Shown: positions 12,321 through 25,200 of the stretch, piece by piece
How positions within the stretch are numbered: the first letter of the stretch is position 1
Layout of the letters: each line of letters opens with the position of its first letter
Source of the DNA: Progne subis subis
Lineage: Eukaryota > Chordata > Aves > Passeriformes > Hirundinidae
Assembly: GCA_022316685.1 (NCBI GenBank)
Contig: JAKJHU010000065.1
Span: forward strand, 3,776,322-3,840,321
Direction of reading: 5' to 3'
Length of the DNA: 64,000 nt
Program-made: the position numbers and the translations under genes
The notes under the pieces: generated by a model
Seen by the model: the letters and a program-made list of their open reading frames with translations, nothing else
What the model was told of the DNA's origin: nothing
The model's database searches: none

Positions 12321-15300
12321 CAGTTTGCAACTGCCTCATCGCCCCCCTGCCACTTCGCTACTGGAACTTTGCTGCTGTCAAGGAACCTGGGACAGGATTT
12401 CTGCTTTGCAGAAGGAAAATTTGCAGTTGCTGTGAGAACCACAGAAAACTCAGCATACCACTGCCAAGGCTGGCAAAGGAGCAAGAGGAAGGCTTCTGTG
12501 GGACCAAACCAGCTGGTCACAGGACAGGGAATTGTTCATCCATCTGCAAGGAGCTCCCAGGCTCTGGGCTGTGACTGTGCCACAGTACCTGTGCCAGCTG
12601 AGCACCAGCAGCACCAGTGTGTTAACAGCCAAATTGGTGCTTTTCCCACAGAATCGAAGTCTTTCACTGTGGAGTCTTCCCACCTACTGCTCCCACAGAG
12701 ATAACACAGGTGTGCTGGCATGTGCCCCACTCAGCCCCATGCTCTAAGGTACAGTCATGCCAGCTGCTTGCCAGCCAGCAATGGCTGTGCCAAAGGAACT
12801 AAAGTCTGTGCAGAACAGAGGAAGAATTTTACATACAAAGTTCAACAAAGAGGACATATATCCAGAATACAACTGCTGTGCCGAGAGCAGGACAAGAAGA
12901 CTTCTTGTTGGTGCACCTGGCCATCCTGGTGCATCTTGCAATTTGGGACTGTTTCTGGTCCCTAAAGGAGCTGCTGCCATCTCCCGCCCCAGGCTTGAGC
13001 CTCAGAGAAGCCAAAAGCAAACAAGGGCCCCCAGAGGCACTTGGGTGGCCACCATGCTGTGCCTGTGCAAACATCCAGTGCCTCTGAGAAGGCAGTGGTC
13101 ATAACGCAGAGCTTTGCAGAGCTCCTGCAGCCCTGCACTGGACGCATCCTCACTGCCAGGCCCCTGTGGGGCTTACACGTAGCGCAACTTGCCCAGCTGG
13201 ATCGGATCACCCCCATCCTACTGCAAACCATGTTATCACCAGGGCTGTAAAGATAAAACCTTTTACCTGGGGCTGCTGTATCTACAACTCACTCTTCCCT
13301 CCCCCTTCTCTGAAACCACTATTGCAGCAATGAGGTAGCTGGAACTAAGGCACAGCAATCACCCTCAAAAAAGGGTTCTCAAACCATGCCCCAACCCCCT
13401 TCCCCTTTTACATTTGGTTCTTGCTCACTCTGATTAGTAGGCCTGGGCTTGCCAGGGCCCTGGTTTTCCCCCTTTGTGTCATGCTAGGCTCTTGGTTGGT
13501 GTTTTAACCTAGGGAAGTGACAATACTTACAAAGACAAGGTTCCTTGCTGGGGGTGCCATAGCAGATGGCTGATGAGGAGTGCAGCACCAGCTGCTGCAG
13601 TGGCTGAACTGTCCTTTGAAATACACAGTTCCTTGATTGAAAAGGTTCTATTTTTACTTTTTGGTCCTTTTAGACTCTCCTATTTCAGGGCTGCCAGACA
13701 CACAAGGAACAAGAGGTGCCAGCTGCCCAACTAGCTCCACCAGTAAAACTTTTCCGAAGCCATCTTCTCCCATTAGTATACCTTTTAGGGTTTGTTTGTT
13801 TGTTTTTTAAAAATCTGGTGATTTTGATCCTGCTTCACAAAATCCAAGAATCATCATTTTTAGAAAAACAGGAACCTGGGATTTGCAGGTTTTGCCCTAC
13901 AAGCCAAAGGAGATTGAGCCAGAGCAGAGTGAAGATCCCCCCCAGGGGGAATCTTATATTTTTTACAGAAAGTATACAGCAGAGAAGATCCTAGGAACTG
14001 GTAAGGCATTGACTGTGCCATGGGGTGGGTGATCTATTCAGCTTTCTTCCTCCCATCTGAGAACTCCAGTTTCCTTGGACAAACCCTTGCTGAGTTGTTC
14101 CCCAGACACTCAGCCCCTTAGTTCATGCAGCTCACACAGTTCAGGGTTTTCCAAACCGCCACCTTCCTCTTGCCCACCCTGGGGTGTTGTCTTCCATTTG
14201 TTCCAGGACAGTGGCAACACCCTGCCTTTTTCCCCTGCTGGTGCTTCTTGCACCCACACGCCTGCCTTTCCTCTTCGAGGGTGTTGCTGGGCAGAGCTCA
14301 GCTGCAGGACATTGTTATGCTGCAATATACTCACTAATAGCAGAACTGACTAACAACTATGCAGGGGGAAGGGTGGCTTGAGGCTAGTGACTGCTGGCCA
14401 GGTCCCAGTGCTTTCCTTCTGCCTTTTGTTATTCCTAATTCTCACTCAAATCAATGTGATGCTGTCCACAGAGGCCTCTGCCATTCCTTCTGCTTCTGCA
14501 ACATGTTTAAAAACTTATATTCAAGTAGAGGAATGACCCCAAATACATGGCCTCACACGTACAAGCATTTATGGAGGAAGTTAAATTCTCTAATTGCTTG
14601 ACTGGATCAAGCCCAGGCTGCCAGCACTGCACTGAGCTGAGCAGCAGAACAATGTACAGCCCTTGTGTCCTTATGCACCAGGCAAGGCTTATCAGCCCAT
14701 GTAGGGGCTAATAAAGCAGCTTTCAAATGAGTGAGTAGACTTAAGGCTTCTTTTATGCAAGATTTCTGTCTGGGAATATTTTTGTGAGAATGTTTAAAAA
14801 AGAAAGGAGCATGACTTCAGCTTCTCACAGAAAGCAAATCCATATAAAAGTGCTTTTGGGGCTGGTTATTTGCCATGAGAACGCTGCAGTGGGGACGGTA
14901 GAAGTGAGCACCACAGCGTTATGCCTTTCCTGTGAAATAGCTGGGATGTTGTGTTTTCGCTCCCTATATGCACTGGCATTCTTACCCCACTGCTGTATCC
15001 TGGGATGTGTGCCAGGAGACCCAAATTCCCCCTTTGGCTGGACAAAGGTTGACAATTTTGTTTATGTCACACAGAAGGGTTTTGGTTTGTTTAAAAAATA
15101 TACACTGTTCCCTTGGAAAGCGTTCCTTCCTATGCTACATCCAGCTGTCCCAGGGAGGAGCTTGGCTACTCCTCTGAAGTCAAACAAAACTATTCATCTG
15201 TATCTCAGGTTACAACAGCTCCTGAAGAGTTACTGGGAAACACTTGGATTTCTGTGCAGTCCATGAGCTCTGGCAGATGTAAGATGCTTAATTCTAACTT

Positions 15301-16281
15301 TACACTATCACTCCTGCAACTCCAGCTCATGGAGTAAAAGCACAAGAAAAGAAATTCAAACCCTGAGAAAAATGGATGCATCATATTAGGAAGAGAGCTC
15401 TGGTTAGCCCGAGTGCAAACACAAGCAGTAAGTAAGGTTGGAAGTAAGCAAAGAAAATGCCTAATGAGGCCCGTGCCTGCGGTATCTGCTAGGGGCAGGA
15501 AGCCCTGATTAGCTGCACACTGGAGCATTGTGTGGGTTTGTACAGGATCTGACTTCCCAGGTCATGAAATCAGATCCTGAGTTATTTTAAAAATGAGCTG
15601 CTATTTCAAATTATTTTTCAACTTTATGTTTGATATGTCAAGTCAAATTTATTTGGGTAAGCTGTGTTTTGTTTGGACACCCACAGCGCAGCCATCACCA
15701 CATTCCTGGTGCTGGGGGGGAAGGATCTGGCTGAGAGCAGGCACTGCCGTGGGGACATTTGCACTGCCAGGCATTGTCCTCAGGTACCGACATAAATTTG
15801 GGTTTTGGAAAGAGAGATGCTTATACATGGCTGTGAGTATGTGTTGTTTTCATTTAAATTCAACTTCACAAATCAGAAATAAAGTTAAACCCTGCTGCAG
15901 TTTATCAGTCAGAAAAATAGATGAACCAAGAAAAAGGAGATGAACTTCAGAACATTTCCATGGGAACAAGCAGCAAGGGTATTTTGGACAAATGAATTAG
16001 GTGAATTCCTGCATGAGACGCTCCCAGGGAATGCCCTGTCCTTGCTCTTCCAGTATGTGCTAGATGGATTTCAGTTTAGTTGTGTCCTCTGATTTCAGGA
16101 TAGCAAAAAGCACAAGCAGCCTTGCTCTTGGGCTGTTTAAAGCCTGTAAAAAAACCAGACCTTTACATTCCAGCTGCAAGTCTCCCTGGGACCCAAGGCA
16201 AAAGCAGCACTGCAAGTTCTGGCAAAGCACTGTGTTTGCCAGATGGATGGCTGCTTTTGGCACCAGTTTCAGCTTCTGGAT

Positions 16282-16333
16282 ACATATATAATGCAGCAAG
16301 ACATATATATACACACATATATAATGCAGCAAG
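16282..16333 (+). repeat. Local duplication of a 19-bp AT-rich unit
   Basis: ACATATATAATGCAGCAAG is present at 16282-16300 and 16315-16333, separated by a TA/CA dinucleotide tract. This looks like replication slippage through the TA-rich tract. Confidence 0.7.
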
Positions 16334-19300
16334 AACTCTGTGCAGAAGAAAAAGCATGTTCTTCCAGACATAGAGAGATGAAAATTGCCCCTGATACAAC
16401 TGCTGCTAGAAGCAACTGTTGGCTGAATAGACTTTCCAAATATAAATTTCAATGCAAATTCTAGAACAAATATTTTTCAGCATATTTCTGGAGATTTCTC
16501 TGCCTAAAGACATCCCTCTGCTCAATTTGGACTGAACTGCTGCTGCAAGCTCTCGTATTGCTGTCTTCCTTGGATAACAGAGAAGGAAACAGAAGATGGA
16601 AAAACTCAGAACAAGTTGTATCAAAGGTCCTAGCCAATATCTGTATAACGCAGAGCTTCTTTGCTTTCCATAGAATTGCTGAATGAGGAAAATGCAATCC
16701 ATATGATGCAATCCATTTGATTCATGCTTTGACTTGAACGGCTTGTCTGGGTTTGGCTTCACTGGGTACAGATCATGGTAATAAAGGAGAGCTTTAATGA
16801 CTACTTCATCAATTGAGAAGAAACACTTCTATTGTCTTTCAGAACCCAGTAAATAGGTAACAGGTGAAGAAAATGTGCAGTGTGTTTGGAAACCTTCGAC
16901 ATGGGAGGCTGGGAGGACTCGGCTGTGATGCTGAGCCAGGCTCAGTGCTGCCAATTGCGTAGCAATGCCATTTATGGTCACTTAGTCATGAAATCCCTTT
17001 GAGTTATGGTGCCTGCGGCTTCTGAAAAGGCCAACCTTTAACTACTGTAAGCCTCAGCTGCTGGATCTTTAGCATTACTGGCTGGGTGCTGGGTTAGTGG
17101 ATGAGCTGCCCTGTGGGGATGTGAGGATTAGCATCTGCACACTGCTTTGAATGTGCTACAAATTATTTTATGGCATTTGTTATGCATGGCTTTTGTTTTA
17201 ATGCACAATGCTGTCCTGTGTTTGGATAAGGTTATTATGTGCCAAAAATTATAAATATTTAAAATCTCCTGATAAATTTCTAAAGCTACCCGGATGCTAT
17301 AGCCCATGGCCCAGTTATTCTTTTTCCAAGCCTTTGCCCTGACAACTCACAAGTTTTGACAGCCCCAGGGTACAAACCTTCAGTGTGCTGCTGCTTTGAC
17401 AGAAACCTTTGGAAAAGATGGAGGCATCCTGCTGGCTTTTCACCACACATTTCTGCTGAGATATGATGCATCTTCAAAGTCGCTTGTGTGGGGTTAGTTG
17501 TAGTATGGGAAAAAAATGTCACTGCTCCTTGTGTATTAGCAGCACCACTGAAATCTTTAAAAGGAGACCTTTCTGTTGCACAGATCCTCAGAAGTTTGTA
17601 AGTAAAGCACGATCTGCCAGGGGTAGAGAAAAGTCCTACCTGCAAAGACTCAGCCTGAATGTTTGGCCATGGTGGACTCCTGCTCTAAGCAAAGTGTGCA
17701 GATGTTGGATTAACAGTTGAGATTAATTCAGATTTTTGTCCTCTTACAATCAAAGCAAGCTGTTGCTGAACAATGTGTCAAGCAGAGAGCATGTGCAGTG
17801 TCCCAAGTGGCTGGGCTCTCTCATGTACGGCCCATGACTTGGAGGAATCCAAGAATATATCATCACATGAGACTGTGATAAGTTGATTGCCCTGAAACAG
17901 ACCTGACTTCATTAGTCACCCCATCATGCACTGTTCACTGATGTCAGCGAGGGCCCATGCTGCCACTCCCCACACCCTTCTGCTTTTGCAAAACCAGGCT
18001 TCAACAGACTTTTCTTCAATGAAACAGCCGGTGTTAGAGCTGCCATATCCCTCTGCTGTTAGTATGTTCCAAAAAACTAATGGCGTGTCCACCATGGAGC
18101 CCCATGGTACCATTCCAGGGCCCTCAAGGATATGATAAATTAGATTAAATTTCCAGTTAAGGATTGTCAGTGATCCCAAAAAGAACAACAACAGACCTGC
18201 AAAGGCCAACTTTTATTTACCTTTACCGTTTAAACTGTGCTCCTAATTTTTTTTTTAAAATCCTGCCAGCAAAGCAGCTCCCTGTGAATTCAGAGACCCT
18301 AATGCCATATTCTGGTTTGAGAGACTCTGCAGTGATTTTTTGCTACAAATAGAGCATGCCATAATGAATTGCCCTTACAGTTTATTCCATTTGTCAAGGC
18401 CGTATTTTCACACACAAAATATTCTGAGCAGTTCTATGATAAAACAGTGAGTATGTGGCAGAGGAAGCTCTCTGCTGCTGAATTAAACAGGGTCTTTTTA
18501 AACTCAGCCTTGCAGTGAATTACCACTGCGGAAGAGTATTTTTAAAACAGTGGAAAAAAAAAATCATTGCTGTGTTTTTACAACTGCTTAGAGAGAACCA
18601 AGAAAGCAATGAGAGCGTTCTTCCTTCCTTGTATCTGCATCTAGCAAGTAAATGAAGAATGGAATGGAAAGATCCTTGCCATACAGGACAAATCAAAAGA
18701 AAAAGGCATCCACCCCAGAGCACAGAGTTGAAATCTCCCTCCCTTCTGCCTGTATACGTACATCCACACAAATATCTACCCATAAAAATATGCACATAAG
18801 GCATTTCTGCAAGGCATATATTAGTTCATTTGTAATAATATACAGTACCAAGAGGGCATTCCAGCAAGTACAGATTCATGGGTTAGCTTGTTTTTATTTC
18901 TCTGTCTCCTGATGAAACTTGAAACACAGGTTCATTTGTGTTAAAATGTCTTTCAACTTCATTTCAAAGGAAATACATTTTTTCAGGTCAAATGTGACCC
19001 CAAAAAGAATACAATCACACAGCAGTAGAGAGGGACTCTCTCATCCGTAGATGAGACCAGGCATTGATGCCCAGCCCTGTAGTTGCTGCCACAGCTGGAT
19101 ATCACATTTGTGGCCAGGCAGGTCCCAGACAGGGCACCTCTCCTGATCTCAGTCACCCATACAAGCGATGGGGTGCCATGCAGGCAGGGGCTGCCTCTCT
19201 TAACTTCCCATCAACCAGAAATCTTGATCAGACTATAGCTGTGAGGGTCATCTGTGACTGGGAAGAAAGGAACGAAACAAGATCTGTTTCTTCGAGCAGA

Positions 19301-19591
19301 AATTATTTTGCTTTTTTCATTCTCTTCCCACAAAGCACTCTTTATTTCCCAATAATCATGAAAGCAGTCAGGATGCAAAAGGCTGAATTCTGATCAAAAG
19401 CCCTGTGATGTGCAGGGAAGGGCAGCTGTGACACAGGCTGCTGCATCCAGACCACCAGCACCCCACCAACCCTGCATGGTCACAACAGCAACAGCCCTGA
19501 CTGTGCCACTGCCTTTGTCCTGAGTGACAGGGTGAGTCTGTGCCAGCGCTTTGCTGAGCACTTCACATCTGGTTTTGTGCCTCAGTGCTTC

Positions 19592-19645
19592 TGATGGGAT
19601 GGACGGATGGATGGACAGATGGATGGATGGATGGATGGATGGAGT
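19592..19645 (+). repeat. (GGAT)n microsatellite
   Basis: About 13 tandem units of GGAT/ATGG, with interruptions in the first half and a pure run at about 19618-19642. It is a candidate length-polymorphic marker. Confidence 0.9.
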
Positions 19646-20993
19646 GGTGGAAAACCACTCAAAGAAACCACTGTCCTTATGTGTGCAGAGTATGTCATTG
19701 CACAGTATATTGTTGGGATGAAAACTTTCTTTGCTGTGTCTATGGAAAAAATTACTTTTATTGAAAATTTTAACTAAATATGTAAGTTAAAAATAGAGGT
19801 CCTAATACTAATTCTGCCTTTTTCCTGTGTAATTCTTATTCATTGCCGTTGTTACAGAAAAAACAATGTCTGAAGCTTCAACTTTCAGCATGGCACAGGC
19901 ACAAAATGATAATAAAGAGTGTGCATTACTAGGTGTGGGAGTGAAAAGGAATGGAAATTAAAACATTATAAGCAATCAGCTAATCCGGATGTGGAATGGT
20001 TGCTAAGGAGTCCCAACCCAGGCCAAAGTCAATAAGCAATTAGTATCTATTAAAAGATGAATTGTAGGATGATGGAAGAAAAGTTCTTGAGAAAAGGCTC
20101 AGCTCCATGTTTCCAGGCTGCCTTCCCTGGGCTGAACAAGCCCACGCTGACAGCAGAGCTGCTCGTGAGGCACAAGCTGCCCTGGCAGCAGCATCTCTAC
20201 ACCCTGTCTCTGTAAACGAAAGCTCTCACTTAATGTCAGCTTTTATTTTAATAATAAAAGCAACTTCCTGCCAAGTACTTGGCTCAGTAACTTGAGGAAA
20301 GGGCAGTGGCTGCTCTGCCATGAGATACACCTCAACATTTCAGTATACTAAATCTGATCTCTGATTTTGGTAATTTTAAAACAGGAGGCAATGGCGATTA
20401 GGGAACAATGGAAGTTTAGACATAACTCCCACTTTACCTCACCTTCATATTTTCTTGTTTTTTAATTCATTGTCAGCAAATGCATCTAATATAAATTAGG
20501 CTGGCGGAAGGATCTATTAAGTCACTGGAGAGAAAACTGTGTGGTTTAGTGGTGTGATGGTTTAGTGGGGGCATTAGAATAACATGCTCGAAAGAAAATA
20601 ATTGGCCATCTGTATTCTAATCTTCTAGCTGAGAATGACAATAGTAATTTAATTAAATAAGACTTTATTGATTGTGTTTTAACGGATTTGTCTTCTGACA
20701 GACACCCGCACCTTTCAGTGTGGCGGCCTTGACGTAAAATAGGTAGACACACACACTTCGCTTGAATCAGTGGAGCAGCTCCTGGTAGCAAAGCCAAGAC
20801 CGTAAGTGCGAGCTGGATTGGACCCAAGGGGAGGGTGAGCGGGTGGGCACAGGCTTCCCTCGGGATAGGGACACGCAGGGACACCTCAGCGCAGCTTTCA
20901 GCGACCCACTAAGTGTCATGAGATGTCTCGGTGACCTGCAAAAATTCAGTATGCAGCAAGGCAGCTGGAGTTATTGACTCTGCTGTCATCAAA

Positions 20994-21004
20994 TGAGTCA
21001 GCGG
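20994..21004 (+). promoter_or_regulatory. Candidate AP-1 / MARE site
   Basis: TGAGTCAGCGG contains the AP-1 core TGAGTCA, extended by GC as in MAF/NF-E2 recognition elements. It lies about 850 bp upstream of the first FLNB ATG, at the edge of the CpG island. The call rests on the motif alone. Confidence 0.35.
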
Positions 21005-21169
21005 CAAGTCACAGTCTTGTATGTCAGCAGGGAGTGGCGCGCCAGGAAATCAGTCATAAAAGTGGGGGGAAAAGCAAAGAATTCGAACCGTAATTGACCG
21101 CTTTTAGAACTTTCTATTATTTTCAAATGGCCGATAAAATCGCGTGTGTCGGCACCAAGGTTGCTGTCC

Positions 21170-21851
21170 CTTTGCTACATCGCATCTCGTGTGAGCCCTC
21201 TCAGCCTCTCCCGCCGCGGGCTGTGCAGAATCGAAGCCCCCCAGGCCAGAGCCTGGCTCTGTCGGCCATCCTGCACAGCTCTGCAGGCCCGGCGAGGGGT
21301 CACCCACCCGCGGCTGCATCCACCCGCGGCGGGCACACGGCTGGCGGCCTGACTTGTGCCCCCTGAGTGAGGCTGTGGTGGGGGTGTGCGGGTGGGTCGG
21401 GGGCTGTGCGCCTGTTCCTACTGCGGGTTTCATTTGTCTGTGGGGCGAGGGGGCTGCACTGCCGGGCTAGCTGCGCTCCTGCCTGTGCCCGGGGGTCGCG
21501 CCGCAGCCCCGTCCGGCACCTCGGCCAGGTGTGTGTCGGCCCAGCATGGCCCCCTGTACATCAAGGGCTCGGCCAGGCCAGGCCGGGCTAGCCCGGCCCG
21601 GCCCAGCCCGGCCCCCGCGGGCCGGTGCGGCGGGGCGCGGGGTTGATGCGGCGGAGGGCGTGCCGCTCCCGGCGGATAAAGGCCGAGCGGCGGCACGGAG
21701 CCGTGCAGTGCGGGTGGGTCGGGCAGCAGGAGTGAGAGTAGGGAAACGGCCCCACTTCAGTGCGGCGCTATTCACTCCCTCCTTCCCCGCAGGCGGCCGG
21801 GCGGGGCGCGGGCGGAGCGCAGCGGATCGAGGAGGCGGAGCGAGGCTGGCC
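21170..21851 (+). promoter_or_regulatory. FLNB: FLNB CpG-island promoter and 5'UTR
   Basis: A dense CpG island begins near 21170 and runs through exon 1 to about 22.3 kb. No convincing TATA box is present. GC boxes of the SP1 type occur, for example GGGCGGGGCG near 21798. This is the usual architecture of a broadly expressed cytoskeletal gene, with several dispersed start sites. The transcription start cannot be fixed from sequence; a 5'UTR within the last 150-300 bp before the ATG is plausible. The reading frame of FLNB stays open upstream as far as about 21531. Confidence 0.75.
21581..21598. repeat. Perfect GC-rich 18-bp palindrome in the FLNB promoter
   Basis: GGCCGGGCTAGCCCGGCC is self-complementary and lies within a tract of repeated GGCC/CCCGG units (about 21570-21622). 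If transcribed it would make a very stable hairpin in the 5' leader; as DNA it is a cruciform-prone tract. It is 254 bp before the upstream ATG. Confidence 0.6.
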
Positions 21852-22200
21852 ATGAGCACGCAGGCGCGGGGTCAGGGCGCGCGGAGAGCGGCCGATCCCG
21901 ACGGAGAGATGCCCGCCACCGAGAAGGACCTGGCGGAGGACGCGCCTTGGAAGCGGATCCAGCAGAACACCTTCACCCGCTGGTGCAATGAGCACCTGCG
22001 CTGCGTCAACAAACGCATCGGTAATCTGCAGCATGACCTGAGCGATGGGCTACGGCTGATCGCTCTGCTGGAGGTGCTCAGCCAGAAGCGCATGTACCGC
22101 AAGTACCACCAGCGGCCCACCTTTCGCCAGATGCAGCTGGAGAACGTCTCTGTGGCCCTCGAGTTCCTGGAGCGGGAGAGCATCAAGCTGGTCTCTATCG
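21852..22200 (+). CDS. FLNB: FLNB exon 1: N-terminus and most of CH1
   Basis: Encodes the N-terminal arm and most of the first calponin-homology domain of the actin-binding region, including the [13 protein letters not shown] and [20 protein letters not shown] segments. Two in-frame ATGs are possible. The one at 21909 gives [15 protein letters not shown], the start expected for vertebrate FLNB. The one at 21852 adds 19 residues and has G at -3. The longer form is given because scanning ribosomes meet it first and because filamin A carries a comparable extension ending in an acidic residue and MPATEK. The exon ends one base into the aspartate codon 98, with donor GTGAGT. Start choice is the main uncertainty; the exon itself is certain. 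Confidence 0.93.
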
Positions 22201-25200
22201 GTGAGTGCGTCTCAGGCGGGCCGTTTTGTTGTTTTCTCGTTTTATTGTGTTTTTTCCTGCGCTGGACCTTTGCCTGGAGGAACCATGACGAGGCTCGGGG
22301 CATTGGGGGCTGCGGGCTCGGAAGCTGAGGTGCTTTTGCTGCCTCTGTCTTTAAAGAGCTGTGTGTCCCGTGGGGCTGCCCCACAGCATAGCTGTCGGAG
22401 CTTAGCAGTGTGCTCCTGTCCTCAGCGTGTCCCTCTTGGTCACTGCTTCAGAGGTGAAGCTTTGCTTTCAGGTGTTTTCTGAAAAAACCTAGAGCCAGAG
22501 CGTGTTCTCTCTCTGTGCAGCCAGTTCCTCCAGGCCGTGACTTCTCCAGCAGCCCGGCAGAAGTGTGCGGCAGGACGATGCTGCTCTAGCTGGGCGTACC
22601 TGGGCTCTGGCAGGCTGCTGGAGCCAGACTCTCGCGGCTGTGCGGAATAATAGCTGCAGCCGTAGGTAGTATAGGAGAGTGGGGAGACTTTCGTCACCAC
22701 AGCCCGGTAGATGATGCTTGTGTTCAGATTAGTATTGATGCTTGCCCATGCACAGTTGCAGTTTTTGAACAGGATTGCACTTTTCTCCTTAGTCTTTCTG
22801 GTGCGGTAGGTTACAGCAGGAAACGTTCAAGGAATCCTGCTAAGCCCAGGCAATGGGTGCTTTGAGCTACTGCCACCCAGGCTGGTATGAGATTTGTCTG
22901 CCCGTTTCATACTGGAGCGTGCAGTTGGTTGAGAGCTGGTGGTTTGGAGACGAAGGCTGCTGGCATGCACGTCGGATTGCGAATGAACCCTTAGGAATGC
23001 AATCAGTTACTGTTTGGGGAATAGCTCAGGTGTGGCCACACTATATAGTCTGTAAAGCAGTAATTTGAATGCCTGAGAGATCTCTGGGAAGGAATGTGCC
23101 TTTTCTAGCTCTTTGCCAGATAACTATAACTACTGCTTCCTGATTACTCTGGCCTCGATGAATTGCACAGCTGAATTTGGGTGAGCGTAGCTCTCCTCAG
23201 TTGTCTAAAATGGTTGGCCAAGGTAAAAGCTGATTCTCTTCAAAGACTTAAACTACAATAGCAAGAAAATAGAAACTTCTCCAGTTTGGGGAGACCTGCC
23301 CCTCTCTGGAAGCCTGTAGCTGGGTACCCTCTTCCTCTCTACTAACGTGTAGAAACAGCTTTGGACAAGAAGTGAGGACTGTTTGGTCCTGCGTGGCTGA
23401 TTGTCCTCCCTGGTCAGAACAGCTAATGTACTTACAGCCGGGAATGAAGCTGGTACTAATTATTTACTTAAAGATGGATTCCTTTTGCACACAGTGGGGT
23501 TTGAATTGCAGCTGCTGATTCCTGGGCTGGGCTTTTGCTAACATCAGAGCTCACCTTTCTGTGGCAGCTGCTGGACTAGCTCCAATACCAGGCCAGAACT
23601 CCCCTCCTATTGTATTGTTTTCCCTAAAAAAATGTTGTTGCTCCAGCTGCCTTCCTATTTGTCTGTGGAACTTCCCGAGGGTGGCGGGTTTGGGAGATCA
23701 AGGCTAGTCCAGTCAGGTCTGGTTTTCAGTGACTTCCTCTTTAGAAAAACTGCTGTGGCCGCACCGCTCCTTTACATGGTTAGGCTGAGCTGCAGGTGTG
23801 TGTAATCATTTAAGACATGACTATTTGTTTTACAGCTTACTTGCGTTGTGTTGACTATTAAAAAAAACCAAATAAAATTTAAAAAACCTAAACCCTAAGA
23901 AAACTTGAAGTGTTGAGAGAATGGAGTGACAATGACTTCTGATGCTTTTGCCATATCCCAGCCTCTGCATGAAGGATTTACGGTTCCATCACTGCTCTGC
24001 CACCTGTGCTGAGCCAAGGAGTGGCACAGGAGCCCTACTCTACAGGCCTGGGTAAACTGAGCCTGTCCTGAAAAAGCGTTTTGAATGCCCTTTCCAGAAA
24101 AGACATTCTGAGTAAGCCTTGCAGTGTTCTGCTGGGTTGAAGGGCTGAAGCTCTTGGCACCTGTCCTGCAGGTGCAACATCCATTGGGTTCACTACCTGC
24201 CCCTAGTGTGTTTTTCCCTGCAGGTTATGAAAAACTTGAGGCTTCCCTTTTGTTTCTGCTGTTTAGTCTCTTTTGTGTTGTTGAACAAAACCAGGGCCAT
24301 TGCGGACCCTGGAGCTGGAGTGAAAAAAAGAAACTAGTAAAGTCTCTATGTAGAGAAGGCCAGGTTGGTCTTTAGGGCCAACTCGGAGCCAAATCAACTG
24401 GGAAAATCGGACAGCCTGCTAGACTTCTGGCATTAATAATGCCATCAGACCTCTGCTAAGTGGATGCAGTGCCTGTTCCAGTTATTTTTTAACTTCCAGG
24501 AATATTTTGGAAGCCATGTGTTATGGCTCAGCTACCGCTGCTGTACTGCAACCACATTTTAAAATCTTTTCAGTAGCAAGGTTTTGGCATTCAATGTTTG
24601 TATGTTTAAAACGAGTCTGCCTATACACAGTGTTTGACCACAACCCTTTCTGGATGCACATTAGCAGCCCAACCTCCCCTGCTGCTGTTACCCGTTGTTT
24701 AGACCCTGCTCGAAGTCTTTTGCTACTTTCAGGAAGCTTTTCTTCTAGTCATGAAGTCTTCTAGTCTTCGCTTCAATGCAAAATTGACTGCATGTATAAT
24801 CTATCAGGAAAAAGGCCATGAAGCACATTGTGCTTTGTGCCATCCAGCAAAAATGGGAGTGAATGCTCTGAAACAGCTATTGTGGGAGCAGGTGACTTCA
24901 TGGAGCCTTCTGCTCAACATGAGGTGGCTGCTGTGCTGCTCAAGTGTTAAGTCTAGCTTTTTTCCTTGTCTGCTAGACTGAGATAATTGCAAATTCTTGG
25001 GTGCTGAGTGGCATGCTGCATTACAGGCACTGGGAGTAGGATGCCAGGAATGTAGAGTACAAGGGCTTTGCTCTTGGCTGAAGGGTTGAATCGACACTAC
25101 AGAGTATTTATCAGAGAAGGTAGGGGAGTTGAAGCTAATTTGGCATTGAGCTTGTCCTTAGAAACCCTGGTAACTGGCAGTAGGAGTCAACCGATACAGC

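Larger units (their letters stand above)
12321..21170. other. Intergenic region upstream of FLNB, no supportable gene
   Basis: No coding exon, RNA gene or transposon was recognised in this stretch. It holds a 19-bp duplicated AT-rich unit near 16.3 kb, a GGAT microsatellite at 19.6 kb, and AT-rich DNA at about 19.7-20.7 kb. Open frames in the 12.0-13.3 kb part follow its high GC content and are not credible genes. Confidence 0.6.

Noticed and set aside
21531..21851. Extending the FLNB coding start to the upstream in-frame ATG at 21546
   Set aside because: It lies in the GC-rich promoter tract and would add a compositional Ala/Arg/Pro peptide with no counterpart in known filamins.
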